A stretch of DNA of 40,408 bases from positions 1 to 40,408 of the forward strand of contig JAFUOK010000072.1 of assembly GCA_017481925.1 (NCBI GenBank). The letters are read 5' to 3'. This DNA is from Alistipes sp. Lineage in GTDB: Bacteria; Bacteroidota; Bacteroidia; Bacteroidales; Rikenellaceae. The notes beneath the pieces were generated by a model. That model searched no databases and had not been told where the DNA came from. It saw only the letters and a program-made list of their open reading frames with translations. Shown piece after piece: positions 22,755-32,700 of this stretch; the first letter of the stretch is position 1; each line of letters opens with the position of its first letter. Made by a program: the position numbers and the translations under genes.

Positions 22755-23561
22755 TTTCGAGGGTGTAGCGGTTATCTGCTCTACGGTAATTGGCTGATTG
22801 TATTTTATCTTAGCCGACAATACTTTTACCCATTCTTTATTGCCGATGCGCGTTCTTGCACCACACTCTAATAACTCTCCATTCGTACGGGAAAATACTC
22901 CTTCAAGTTCCACGGAACTATCTTCATTAACAGCTTTAGCTATTATGTTGTCGCCAGACTCCTCTATATTCATTGCCACATCCGCCGTTTTGATTATAGC
23001 CTTCGCTCCACCCAGGGATGCGAGTTGGAGGAGTTTGAAAACAAATGAACGATGTTCCATATCGCATTTAAGATCCCCGTTCTGCCACATTCGGTAACGC
23101 ATATCTCCTCCGTCAAAGAGTTGTACTATGCCACTACTCCATTCAATACGCATATACTCCTTACCGCTCGATTTAAGCAGAGTCAAAGTACCCTCAATAT
23201 CCTCTCCATTGGGGTCACACTTGTAGTACTCGGTTTTGTCTCCATTATGATTTATCGTAGCCTTCATTCGGAAATCAACGCTAAATGCATCAGCATTCTG
23301 CAATGCATCCAAGGCCTCGGCGATGACCTCACTTGTCCTTGCTGTAGCTTCGTTTGTAGGCTCGAACATTAGAAATAAACCTACAACAATCACTGCCGCC
23401 ACGGCTCCAAAACGTAGCATATTAAGCCATACGGGCGACTTGCGAGGGCGTGGGGTAGGGAGCTTAATCTCCTCGGCCGAGGGCGCAAAACGGGGCGAGA
23501 GCAACTGCTCCACGCGACGGTCCAATTCCTGAAAATTGTTATTCTGATCTTCTGTTTTCAT
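22752..23561 (-). CDS. putative anti-sigma factor with a LolA/RseB-like outer domain
   Basis: This 269-residue protein has one membrane helix (~47-66) after a cytoplasmic N-terminus (1-45), which would hold the sigma-binding part. Residues ~75-265 lie outside the cytoplasm. They have the strand pattern of LolA-like folds (ADAFSVDFRMKATIN, SGKEYMRIEWSSGIVQLFDGGD, ELLECGARTR). I recognise no FecR or zinc anti-sigma motif. It is the last gene of the sigma operon, 17 bases after the ECF sigma gene, which is the main reason for the call. A sensor of lipid or lipoprotein state is one possibility. Confidence 0.6.
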   Translation of the reverse strand: MKTEDQNNNFQELDRRVEQLLSPRFAPSAEEIKLPTPRPRKSPVWLNMLRFGAVAAVIVVGLFLMFEPTNEATARTSEVIAEALDALQNADAFSVDFRMKATINHNGDKTEYYKCDPNGEDIEGTLTLLKSSGKEYMRIEWSSGIVQLFDGGDMRYRMWQNGDLKCDMEHRSFVFKLLQLASLGGAKAIIKTADVAMNIEESGDNIIAKAVNEDSSVELEGVFSRTNGELLECGARTRIGNKEWVKVLSAKIKYNQPITVEQITATPSK

Positions 23562-23578
23562 AGTTGTAGCGTTTTTAG

Positions 23579-24097
23579 TTAAATAAGATTTTGTTTTTGT
23601 AACTCTTTGCGTAGGTGCTCAATGCCGTAGCGGTAACGCGATTTGGCCGTGGGAAGTGGAATATCCAAAATCTCGGCTATCTCCGTAAAGGTACACTCGC
23701 CGTGCAGATGCAGACGAATAACCTCACTCTGCTCGTCGGGTAGCGTGGCCAACAACCGTGCTATGAGTGCCTGCTCCTCGTCAAAATCCGAAGGTGTCAT
23801 ATCCTCCGCATGCAAGTCTCGGAGCGATGCTACATCCACATACTCTATGCGACGACGCTCCCGCAAAAGTTGCGTGCAGCTGTTCGATAACGCTCGGTAG
23901 AGATAACAACGTGCATTGCTCACTTCGCGAAGATGTTGCCTATGGAGTTTGAGATATAACTCCTGAATTACATCCTGCGCCTCCTCTCGCCTCCCCAAAC
24001 GGTAGCAAGCATAACGATATAGCGACTTTAGTTCCGCTGTGAATGCCGCCTCGACCTGGGCGAAAGAGTTATCTACGGAAGGTTTTGTTAGGTTCAT
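23579..24097 (-). CDS. ECF RNA polymerase sigma factor
   Basis: This 172-residue sigma-70 family member contains only regions 2 and 4. Region 2 is about residues 20-90 (LYRYACYRLGRREEAQDVIQELYLKL, then NARCYLYRALSNSC). Region 4 is about 108-165 (LATLPDEQSEVIRLHLHGECTFTEIAEIL with PLPTAKSRYRYGIEHLRKEL as the recognition helix). It is followed by a membrane protein that probably holds it inactive. The promoter box TATATTTG lies at 24161-24168 with a palindrome at +1. Its regulon is not evident in the window; the nearby SusC locus is a candidate only. Confidence 0.93.
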   Translation of the reverse strand: MNLTKPSVDNSFAQVEAAFTAELKSLYRYACYRLGRREEAQDVIQELYLKLHRQHLREVSNARCYLYRALSNSCTQLLRERRRIEYVDVASLRDLHAEDMTPSDFDEEQALIARLLATLPDEQSEVIRLHLHGECTFTEIAEILDIPLPTAKSRYRYGIEHLRKELQKQNLI

Positions 24098-24147
24098 ACA
24101 TTTGTTAGTTCTTCATTGTCTTGTGATGGTTTCTAATTGTTTTAACC

Positions 24148-24168
24148 GAAAACGCGTTTTCAAATATA
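24148..24168 (-). promoter_or_regulatory. promoter box and palindrome of the sigma operon
   Basis: TATATTTG (24161-24168, minus strand) matches TAnnTTTG. The perfect palindrome GAAAACGCGTTTTC (24148-24161) covers the expected start site and could be an operator. No good -33 box is seen. Confidence 0.5.
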
Positions 24169-24255
24169 AGACGCAAAATGACGAAAAAGGATTTAACGCA
24201 CTCGGAAATTTTATTTAATTTTCTTTTTGCGTTATTGGGATTACCATATTTTTTG

Positions 24256-24263
24256 TAATTTTG
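24256..24263 (+). promoter_or_regulatory. -7 promoter box of tRNA-Gly
   Basis: TAATTTTG on the plus strand, 34 bases before the tRNA. The nearest -33-like element is ATTG (24234-24237), 18 bases upstream. Confidence 0.6.
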
Positions 24264-24297
24264 TCTTGCGGTCATCCCCTTTTCCTGACCGAATAAT

Positions 24298-24370
24298 GCG
24301 GTAGTAGCTCAGTTGGTAGAGCATCGGCTTCCCAAGCCGAGGGTCACGGGTTCGAGTCCCGCTTACCGCT
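24298..24370 (+). tRNA. tRNA-Gly (anticodon CCC)
   Basis: A 73-base cloverleaf: acceptor GCGGTAG/TTACCGC with a G-U last pair, D-arm GCTCAGTTGGTAGAGC, anticodon stem TCGGC/GCCGA with loop TTCCCAA (reads GGG), T-loop TTCGAGT. One A-C mismatch is at the base of the T-stem. CCA is not encoded. Confidence 0.95.
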
Positions 24371-24372
24371 CT

Positions 24373-24416
24373 AAAAAGATAATAGTCCTGCCGAAGTGCG
24401 GGGCTATTATCTTTTT
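24373..24416 (+). terminator. terminator of tRNA-Gly
   Basis: AAAAAGATAATAG..CCTGC, loop CGAAGT, GCGGG..CTATTATCTTTTT: a nearly perfect long stem starting three bases after the tRNA. Confidence 0.85.
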
Positions 24417-24505
24417 AATGGATAGTCAAGGGCCTCCGCCCGTGACCCTCGTCACCCCTTTCAGGGGTTGGGGGTGTCAATGTTAGAAAACATACAGATA
24501 GAGAC

Positions 24506-24542
24506 AAAACAAAACGGGGTACACCTTTTTAGGCATACCCCG
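24506..24542 (-). terminator. terminator of the SusC/SusD locus
   Basis: On the minus strand CGGGGTATGCC, loop TAAAAA, GGTGTACCCCG is followed by TTTTGTTTT, 20 bases after the last gene. Bases 24417-24505 hold no gene. Confidence 0.8.
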
Positions 24543-24562
24543 CAATGATTTATTGTGTGGTG

Positions 24563-26599
24563 TTACTCTGCTACAGCGAACGACATCACAACGTTGTCCT
24601 TACCTGCCGAAGCGTCGATTACAAGTACATAAGCCTTGTTCTCCTCGAGCTGTACGCCAGAGGCCAACTCAACGTTACCAGGCATAGCAACCAACTCGCT
24701 ATTGAGAGTAGTGTTGTCGGCGCTCATCTCGCCGCCCCAGCCATTCTGGTAGAAGTATTTGAATGAGAGGTAGTCGTAGCGGAAGTACTGACCAACCTTT
24801 GAACCCTTCTCGGGACCTGCCAGACCAGCAAATACATACTTGCCGGGCTCGATCTCGGGCATACAGTATGCTGCACCGGGATTCCAGCCGAACTGATTGT
24901 CCAACGAGGGAGCTCCTACGCCCCAGCCCATAAGCCAGATAGCACCTGTGCCATCGTCAGCCAATGTAGCGTCCGTGCCGTCAGCATTTACACGCTTGAA
25001 GAGTACGGTCTTGGCATCGGTATTAACCATAACCTTATAGGTGCCATCCACGGGCTTAAATGTCAAGCCTGAAGCCGCTACAGCTACGTAGTTGGTATCA
25101 ACCCACCATGCGCTCAAGTCGCCGAAGCCTGCGGGTGTGATAGCATCGCCCTGCTTGAGGGTAAGGATGCCTGAGTAGTTAGCAGCATCGGCCTGCTCGA
25201 GTGTGGTGCCATTGATCTTGAGATCCTCCTTGGGAAGCTCCACGGTGCCGTTCTGTGAAACGGTGAGAACGCCTGCGCCACCCGTCCAGGTTACGGTGAA
25301 GGTGTAAACACCACCAGGCTCGAATGTCTTGTCGGCCTGCAACTGGATGTTACCAGAGTCAACGCCGTTGCCACCAGCATCAGCGCTACCCGTACCTACC
25401 AATACCAGATCGTGGCTGCAAGAGAGCATGTCGCCCTTCAACTCCACGGGACCCCAGCCATCGTTCTGACCGAAGAACTTGAAGTTGATGCCGTCAGCCT
25501 TCATGTTAAGACCTGCTACACCGGTAATCTGATATACGCCCTCAGCTACGGGAGCAAGGCTCAGGCCCTTCTCGGGAGTCCAGCCCGGAGCACCTGCCAA
25601 GCCGGGCTTACCAAGACCCTCACCTACGAGGTAGAGAGCGCCCTTGCCTGTTGCGGTGTCGAACTTAGCGGCATTGCCGGCAGCGTCGCAAGTCATAGCG
25701 GTGATGTACTCAGCCGAGGTATCTACAATTACACGGTAGGTGCCATTGATAACCTTTGACTTCAATGAGCCGTCAGCCTCCAATGCGAACCAGTCGCTGT
25801 CGATGTTCCAAGAGCTGATATCCAGACCCTCGAGAACGTACGACTTATCCTGCTCCATAGCAACTACGGCAGCATACTGTGAGTCGGTATTAGCCATAAG
25901 TGAGAGCTCTGCGCCGGCAAACATCAGCTTGAGGAAGGGCGAAGCGATGAACGAATGCATATCGAAGGTGATAGCATACTCACCAGCCACAGCGTTGCTG
26001 AAGGGGATGTCGTTGGTGTTGTCCCACGCTACGGCGCCATTCTGCCAACCGAAGGTAGCGATAGTACCCTCAGCGTCGAGCGCGTCGGTGCGGAAGTAAC
26101 CCTTAGGCTTCTGGGAGAATGAAGAGGTTACAGAGTAGAGGTAACCCTCCTCGCGTGTCATCTCCAACTCCTCCTCGCCCATAACGAGGTAGATCTTCTC
26201 GGGCTGGGGACGCTCAACGGCAACCTGCTGCTCGATAGTGGTAAGACCGAACTCGATGTTCTGACCTACCAACAAAAGCTTAGCCGTACCGTTGGGAATA
26301 TCCTTTGCAAAGGGAACCTGCACGGTACCAGAGTAGGTGCCGTCGGTCTTTGTGCGGATTACTGTCTCGTTAACCATCTCCTCGTCGAAGAAGAGCTGCG
26401 CCTTCAACGTAGAGAGAGGACGTGAATCGGTCATTGCTACCTCGAAGTGAATGTTGGCTCCGAAGTAAGCCTTCGAATCGACTGCATTTACAGTCATCTG
26501 AGGACCTTGATCAGTGATTCTGATCTCGGGGTCATCCTGGCATCCCACCAATGTAGCCATAGCCATCAGCGGAAGTGCGATGTATTTCAAAATTTTCAT
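24563..26599 (-). CDS. surface glycan-binding lipoprotein (SusE/SusF-like)
   Basis: This 678-residue protein has a lipoprotein signal (LVG-C20) followed by acidic residues, which favours export to the cell surface. Residues ~25-130 look like an Ig-like domain. Residues ~252-450 and ~478-678 are two related modules, sharing DISSWNIDSDWFAL/DLSAWWVDTNYVAV, NGTYRVIVDT/DGTYKVMVNT, GALYLVGEGLGKPGL/GAIWLMGWGVGAPSL and INFKFFGQNDGWG/LSFKYFYQNGWGG. The aromatic residues suit glycan binding. It lies 22 bases after the GH30 gene and probably helps capture the same glycan. No catalytic residues are recognised. The nearest family descriptions are the SusE-like or DUF51xx binding proteins. Confidence 0.78.
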   Translation of the reverse strand: MKILKYIALPLMAMATLVGCQDDPEIRITDQGPQMTVNAVDSKAYFGANIHFEVAMTDSRPLSTLKAQLFFDEEMVNETVIRTKTDGTYSGTVQVPFAKDIPNGTAKLLLVGQNIEFGLTTIEQQVAVERPQPEKIYLVMGEEELEMTREEGYLYSVTSSFSQKPKGYFRTDALDAEGTIATFGWQNGAVAWDNTNDIPFSNAVAGEYAITFDMHSFIASPFLKLMFAGAELSLMANTDSQYAAVVAMEQDKSYVLEGLDISSWNIDSDWFALEADGSLKSKVINGTYRVIVDTSAEYITAMTCDAAGNAAKFDTATGKGALYLVGEGLGKPGLAGAPGWTPEKGLSLAPVAEGVYQITGVAGLNMKADGINFKFFGQNDGWGPVELKGDMLSCSHDLVLVGTGSADAGGNGVDSGNIQLQADKTFEPGGVYTFTVTWTGGAGVLTVSQNGTVELPKEDLKINGTTLEQADAANYSGILTLKQGDAITPAGFGDLSAWWVDTNYVAVAASGLTFKPVDGTYKVMVNTDAKTVLFKRVNADGTDATLADDGTGAIWLMGWGVGAPSLDNQFGWNPGAAYCMPEIEPGKYVFAGLAGPEKGSKVGQYFRYDYLSFKYFYQNGWGGEMSADNTTLNSELVAMPGNVELASGVQLEENKAYVLVIDASAGKDNVVMSFAVAE

Positions 26600-26621
26600 A
26601 ATATACTTTAAGGTTTAAATA

Positions 26622-28154
26622 TTAATTATCAGTATCCTTCCATCGCAATGATGCTATTGATGCTGCGGGGATGGTAAAACGGAAACCCTTCTCAGGGCTC
26701 TGGAATGCCACCGTAATATCCTCATTGCTTTTGTTCAGAGCCAATACTGCATACGAGCCGTCGGGGTTCTGGAATGCCTCATATTGCAAGCCTGTGGCCG
26801 TGTAGCCCGAACTCTTGATACGCTTTGCGCCGGTCTTCACGACCTTCGAGCAGTGAGCTATATCGTAGTAGTGTGAGCTATATCGCAGCGAGCTGTAGTT
26901 GCTGTTGTTGATCTCCACAGCACCGAAGCAGGTTGCGCAGCCGCCCGGACGGTAGGGCTTACCCTCGTTGTCGAGCATCAGGTTCCACATCGTGATACCC
27001 TTGCCGTTGCGAGAGAGTACTCCCAGGAAGTTGTGCTCGAAGTCATTCAGAAGACAAGCCTTGAATACTCCGTCCCACGTGCCGTCGGCAATCCATTTGC
27101 CGATTGAGGCCTCGGTGAAGTAGATTGACTTGTCGGGAGCCATCTGGTTGATGTAGTCCAGCTCTGAGACGTTGCCGCCGTAGCTGTGCCAAGCCGAACC
27201 ATCGGCCCACTTCGATGCCTCCTCGTCGGCAAAGATATGAAGCGGGTAGCGCTCCTGACCGCTCTTGTCGTCATAGTTGTAGTTGTGGTCAAAGAGCAGA
27301 ATCTTTGTCTTCAAGCCAGCCTTCTCGAAGGCGGGACCCAGGTGCTTCAAAAATGCCAGCTGATCCTCCCAGGGCATATACAATGACATTGAGTTGCCGT
27401 GGTTGAGCGGCTCATTCTGCATCGTGATGGCGTGGATGGGGAAGCCCTCAGCCTCCATATCCTGCACCCACAGAACGAAGTACTCGGCATAGTCGGCGTA
27501 GTACTTGGGGTTGAGACGACCGCTGGTCCACTTATCCCACTTCGCATTCATATTATTGGGGTCAACCTTCATCCAACGGGGACAAGACCAGGGCGAACCC
27601 ATAATCTTGAGGTCGGGGTTGATCTTCATAATCTCACGCAAAACGGGGAAGATGCTCTCGCGTTCGATGGCGGGAATCTCGAAGAACTCGATACCCTCCT
27701 GATCGCAGCACGTGTACTCGTCCATCGAGAAGTCCGAACCGCCGATGTGCATACGTATGAAGCTGAAGCCCATACCATTCACGGGGTCGAAGGTCTCAAC
27801 GAGGAACTTTGTACGGTCGGCCGCACTCATCTTCATCAGGTTGTAGCACGATGCACCCGTCAGGGCCGCACCAAAGCCATCGATCTCCTGATACTGAACC
27901 GTGGGGTCGAGAGTGATCTTCGAGGGAGACATACTCACCGACGAGAACTTGGTCTCGATGGGAGTGAAGGTGTATGAAAGATTCTGCGAGGTTACGTAAG
28001 CCTCCACCTCACCTGTCTGCTCAACAGGAGGGGTAGGGGTGTTAGTGCCGCCACCCGGGTTGGGCTTGGGCTCCTCGCTACCTGAACTGCAGGCACTACC
28101 TACCATGAGCAGGAGTGCCGCAGCCCACAACATTTTATTATGAAATCTTTTCAT
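26622..28154 (-). CDS. glycoside hydrolase family 30 lipoprotein, probable endo-beta-1,6-glucanase
   Basis: This 510-residue enzyme has a lipoprotein signal (GSA-C22) followed by a Pro/Thr linker (28-48). The GH30 barrel begins near residue 85 (QEIDGFGAALTGAS). The acid/base is E248 in TMQNEP and the nucleophile is E348 in YFTEAS; FSFIRMHIGGSDFS and MGSPWSCPRWMK are family motifs. A beta-sandwich closes the C-terminus. The order SusC, SusD, GH30, binding protein resembles the beta-1,6-glucan locus of Bacteroides thetaiotaomicron, so pustulan-like glucan is the likely substrate (inference); glucosylceramide or xylan activity cannot be excluded. It lies 15 bases after susD. Confidence 0.9.
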   Translation of the reverse strand: MKRFHNKMLWAAALLLMVGSACSSGSEEPKPNPGGGTNTPTPPVEQTGEVEAYVTSQNLSYTFTPIETKFSSVSMSPSKITLDPTVQYQEIDGFGAALTGASCYNLMKMSAADRTKFLVETFDPVNGMGFSFIRMHIGGSDFSMDEYTCCDQEGIEFFEIPAIERESIFPVLREIMKINPDLKIMGSPWSCPRWMKVDPNNMNAKWDKWTSGRLNPKYYADYAEYFVLWVQDMEAEGFPIHAITMQNEPLNHGNSMSLYMPWEDQLAFLKHLGPAFEKAGLKTKILLFDHNYNYDDKSGQERYPLHIFADEEASKWADGSAWHSYGGNVSELDYINQMAPDKSIYFTEASIGKWIADGTWDGVFKACLLNDFEHNFLGVLSRNGKGITMWNLMLDNEGKPYRPGGCATCFGAVEINNSNYSSLRYSSHYYDIAHCSKVVKTGAKRIKSSGYTATGLQYEAFQNPDGSYAVLALNKSNEDITVAFQSPEKGFRFTIPAASIASLRWKDTDN

Positions 28155-28169
28155 TTCAGATACTGTTTA

Positions 28170-29711
28170 TTAGTAGCCAGGATTCTGCTCGATGTTAGAG
28201 TTCTCGTCCAACACAGAGGTGGGAATAGGCATCAATACGCGCTCGTCGGTCAAGGGTACGCGAGTGGTGAAGTAAGCATCGTAAGAGTCAGAACCCTTGA
28301 TGTTACCGCCATCGTGAACCTTCTTCAACATTGAGTAGTCGTCGCCGAAACGCATCAGGTCGAAGTAACGGTGACCCTCGTAAGCAAGCTCCAGACGACG
28401 CTCATTGAGTACGTAGAGCTTAGCCTCCTCAGTCGATACGTCGGTGGGAAGAGCTGCGATCTTGGCACGCTCACGAACCTGGTTTACGAGGTCCATAGCA
28501 GCCTCTGCGTTGCCGGTGTTGGCCAGAGCCTCGGCGTGAAGCAGAAGAACATCAGCCAGACGAGCGTGGTAGATAACGGTGATGTTGGTAGGAATCTTAC
28601 CCATAAAGGCGTAATTGTCCTTTGAGTAGTACTGCTCCCAGTCGCACTGATCCCAACGGATAGATACGTTCTTACGCTCGGTGTCGCCCTCAGCGTCGTA
28701 TGCCTCGGCTAGGTTGCGTGTAGGAGTACACCACTTGATCCAGCTGAAAGAGTCAGAGGGCTTGAAGTGGTTGCGCCAGAACATCATAAAGAACCAGTTG
28801 CCGCTTGCGGGGTTGTCATAACCTGCCTCGAAGATAGACTCCTGGTTGTTGTGCATAGAGGTTGATGCCTCCAGATCGTATGCCCAAAGGTTAGCGTAGC
28901 TGGGATCCAATGAGTAACCCATACCCTCGATAGCCTCGCAGGCAGCGATTACCTTACCCCAGTCGCGGTACTGCTTGAGTGAGTACATCTTTGCTACGAG
29001 GTACTGTGCAAAACCCTTTGATGCGAAGTCCTTCTCTACGCTCTGTGCATCGGGAGCATACTTGCAAGCGAATGCGAGGTCAGCCTCCAACTGAGCCTTC
29101 AAGGTCTCGGCATCCACACGCTTGGGGAAGTAGAGGGGATAAACCTCCTCAACATTGTCGGCGTCGATTGCAGGGGGAATAGCCGTCAGCATAGGAATAT
29201 CGCCGAAGTACTGGGTCATAAGCAACCACATATATGCGCGAACGCACAATGCCTCGGCCATCCACTGATTGTACTCTGTCTCTGAGAGTGAAGAGTCGTT
29301 TGCCTTTACGGCGTCGAGGTTGCAGATCACTGCATTGGCCTTGTTTACGCCATCCATAAAACCAGACCAGAAGGTGCTGGGGAACTCGTTGTCTGAAGTG
29401 AAGGTGTTGCCCTCAACCTCTGTGGGCTTACCGCTGTCGCCACCGCCGTAAGCGTCATCGGCACGGCAGGCGTTGGCTGTAAGGTGCTTATAGTTTGCAT
29501 CCTGGAAACCACCACGCAACCAGTTGTACATCGCCGTACGCTGTCCTGCGATAGCCTCCTTGGTGATGATGGCACTCTCGTTGCCGGTCGAATTCTCGGG
29601 CACATCAACGTTACCCTCGTTGTAGCCAGTCTCGGGGATCTTGTCCAACTCGCACGATACGAGCATTCCACCCAGACTGAAGATGCTGATTAGCATTAAA
29701 ATCTTTTTCAT
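28170..29711 (-). CDS. SusD/RagB-family nutrient-binding outer membrane lipoprotein
   Basis: This 513-residue surface lipoprotein has the lipobox LVS-C20. It forms the lid over the SusC barrel and binds the glycan. The N-terminal TPR-like helices include GNESAIITKEAIAGQRTAMYNWL. The SusD C-terminal region has ARLADVLLLHAEALANTGN, AMDLVNQVRERA and LYVLNERRLELAYEGHRYFDLMRF, the strongest family signature. The tail MPIPTSVLDENSNIEQNPGY is the standard ending. Twenty-two bases separate it from susC. Aromatic residues that bind sugar cannot be assigned by eye. Confidence 0.96.
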   Translation of the reverse strand: MKKILMLISIFSLGGMLVSCELDKIPETGYNEGNVDVPENSTGNESAIITKEAIAGQRTAMYNWLRGGFQDANYKHLTANACRADDAYGGGDSGKPTEVEGNTFTSDNEFPSTFWSGFMDGVNKANAVICNLDAVKANDSSLSETEYNQWMAEALCVRAYMWLLMTQYFGDIPMLTAIPPAIDADNVEEVYPLYFPKRVDAETLKAQLEADLAFACKYAPDAQSVEKDFASKGFAQYLVAKMYSLKQYRDWGKVIAACEAIEGMGYSLDPSYANLWAYDLEASTSMHNNQESIFEAGYDNPASGNWFFMMFWRNHFKPSDSFSWIKWCTPTRNLAEAYDAEGDTERKNVSIRWDQCDWEQYYSKDNYAFMGKIPTNITVIYHARLADVLLLHAEALANTGNAEAAMDLVNQVRERAKIAALPTDVSTEEAKLYVLNERRLELAYEGHRYFDLMRFGDDYSMLKKVHDGGNIKGSDSYDAYFTTRVPLTDERVLMPIPTSVLDENSNIEQNPGY

Positions 29712-29733
29712 ATCTTATTTCTCCTTTTATTCT

Positions 29734-32700
29734 TTAGAAGTTAACATTAAGACCTAACACAACGGTACGAACGTTAGGATATGTACCCCAGTCAATACCC
29801 ATTGATGTGGCAGACGTAGACTGGCTCACCTCGGGGTCGTAACCAGAATAGTTAGTAAAGGTAAAGAAGTTAGACAACGTTACGTAAGGCTGGATCTTCG
29901 AGATGTTGATGTGAGCCCAACGCTTGCAAGGAATGTCGTATGAGAGTGTGATGTTCTTGATCTTGATGTAAGAACCATCCTCAATCCAACGTGTTGAGTT
30001 ACGAACATTGTAGTTGCTCTGTGATGCACGAGGCATATCGGTGATCTGGCCGGGGATTCTCCAACGACGAAGAACGTCGGTGGTCTGGTTGTAACCGTTG
30101 TACATACCCTCGGTCTCGATACGTGATGCATTGAAGATATCGTTGCCATAAGAACCGGTGATAAGCACGTTCAGGTTCAAGCCCTTCCAAGAGAAGTTGT
30201 TGGTCATACCGAAGGTGAACTTGGGGTTAGCGTTACCGATCCAGGTCTTATCGCTGGGGGTAATCTGACCATCCTCGTTGATATCGCGGTACATCAGGTC
30301 ACCGGTCTCGGGATTCACGCCGTCAGAGATGTAACCCCAGAACTTAGAGAGTGCGTGACCGGGAGTCATACGAACAACATAGTCGTTGGTCATATCGGCA
30401 GTCTTAGAGTAGTAGTAAACCTGCTGCAAATCGAGGCTCTCCAACTTGTTGCGGTTGAGCGAGATGTTGAAGTCGGTTGACCAAGAGAAGTCGCGGTGAG
30501 CGATGTTCTGTGAAGAGATAGCAAACTCCAGACCCCAGTTAGACATCTCACCCTCGTTACGCATAATTGAGGGGTAGGGATCGGGCAGGGGAACCCACAT
30601 CAACATATCCTTGGTGTACTTGTAGTAAGCATCCACGGTGAACTCCAGACGGTGGTTGAACAACGACCAGTCGATACCGACGTTGGTCTGGGTCGTGGTC
30701 TCCCAAGTAAGGTCGGCGTTCTTGATGTTTGACTTGTCACCCAGCGTGGGAACATCCTGTGAGTGGCCTGTCTCGGTCCAGTCGGTGTAGTTGGTGTTGT
30801 ACTGCTGCAAGTAACCGTATTCGCTCAAACCAGCCTGGTTACCGGTCTGACCCCATCCTACACGCAACTTCAAGTCGTCGATCCAGGTAACATCCTTCAT
30901 AAAGTTCTCGCCAGAGATACGCCAAGCAGCCGAGAATGAGGGGAAGTAACCCCAGCGGTGATCGGGAGCAAGCTTTGACGAACCATCGGCACGGAAGTTA
31001 GCGGTGAAGAGGTACTTGTCACCGAAGTTGTATGATGCACGAGCCAGGTAAGACATAATAGCCCACTCGCTCTTGCCATAGTTCTGACCACGCAAGCCAC
31101 CCTTGTTACCACCGTTGAGGTTGGGGATAGCGTTGTTGTTGTCGGCAGAGAAGTAGCTACGGCTACCTGAAAGCTGCTCCCATACTGATGTGGTAGCAGA
31201 AGTACCACCCATAACCTCCAACTTGTGACGACCAGAGGTGTAGTTGTAGGTAAGGATGTTATCGTAGATCATACGACGATCCTCTGAGCGGGTGTCAGAT
31301 GCTGAACCCATCTGCTTGCGACCGTAGGTAGTACGGATAGGATCGAGGAATGATGAAGAGTGTACCCAGCGTGAGTCCATCGTAACGGTTGACTTGAATA
31401 CCAGACCCTCGTAGAGGTTGAAGGTCAGGCCACCTGTTGCCAACAGACGGTTGGTGGTGCTCTTGTCGTAGTCGGTACGAGCCATATTCTCCAGAGGAGA
31501 GGTCATCGTAGCACCGTAGAAGTTGTTGTAGTACTGGTTGGGCTTCTCTGCGTTCCAGATAGGAGCGTAGGTGGGAGTGGTGATGGTAGATACAACCACA
31601 CCGGCACGGTTACCACCCTGACCGGTGATGATGCCACCCTTGTTGTTGTAGTTTGAGTAGGTCACCTGCGCCGTAGCGGTAAGCCACTTGCGAATCTTGC
31701 GGTCGAAGTTAACCTTTACGTTGAAACGCTCGGCAGAGGTAGTGTTGATAACACCCTGCTCGTTGGTGTAACCACCACCTACATAGTATGAACCCTTCTC
31801 GTCACCGTCCGATACAGAGAACTGGTAGTTCTGATTAACGCCGGTTGAGTAGGTCTCCTCAAACCAGTCGGTCTGGTCGGTCAGCGTTGTGGGCAGACCC
31901 TTGATAAGACCGATCTCGTTCTGCAACTCGATATACTGCTCGGTGTTCAATACGTCGAAAGTCTTGGCTACGTTAGAGATACCCACGAAGCTTGAGAATG
32001 TGATCATTGCGCCATCCTTCTTGCTACCCTGCTTGGTGGTGATAAGAACCACACCGTTGGCAGCACGTGAACCGTAGATAGCAGCTGATGATGCATCCTT
32101 CAACACCTGCATTGACTCGATGTCGTTGGGTGAGAGGTATGCGATAGCCGACTCACCCTCACCTACGGGCACACCGTCAACAACGTAGAGGGGGTCGTTA
32201 GATGATGCGATAGAAGAGGCACCACGCACACGAATAACCATACCTGAACCGGGTGCACCGTTAGCCTGGATAACCTGCACACCGGCAGCCTTACCCTGAA
32301 GCACACCTGATACAGAGGTGATGGGACGACGATCCAGATCATCGGTATCGACGATTGATACTGATGTGGTCAGGTCCTTCTGCTTAACGGTACCGTAACC
32401 GATAGCAACTACGGCCTCAATACCGATAGCATCCTCCTCCAACGTTACCTGAACGTCGCTGCGGGTGCTAACGTTGATCTCCTGTGAAATGTAACCGAGG
32501 TACTCCACAGTGATTGTCTCTCCATTCTCGCGGAAGGTAAGTGAGAACTTACCGTCCACATCGGTAGAAACACCATTCATAGTGCCTGTCTCAACGACAG
32601 AAGCACCAATTACAGGCATGCCGGCCTGATCCACAACGGTACCGGTAATGACCTTGTTCTGCGCGTTGGCCGCTGTAGCGACCGACAAGAGCATCAGAAT

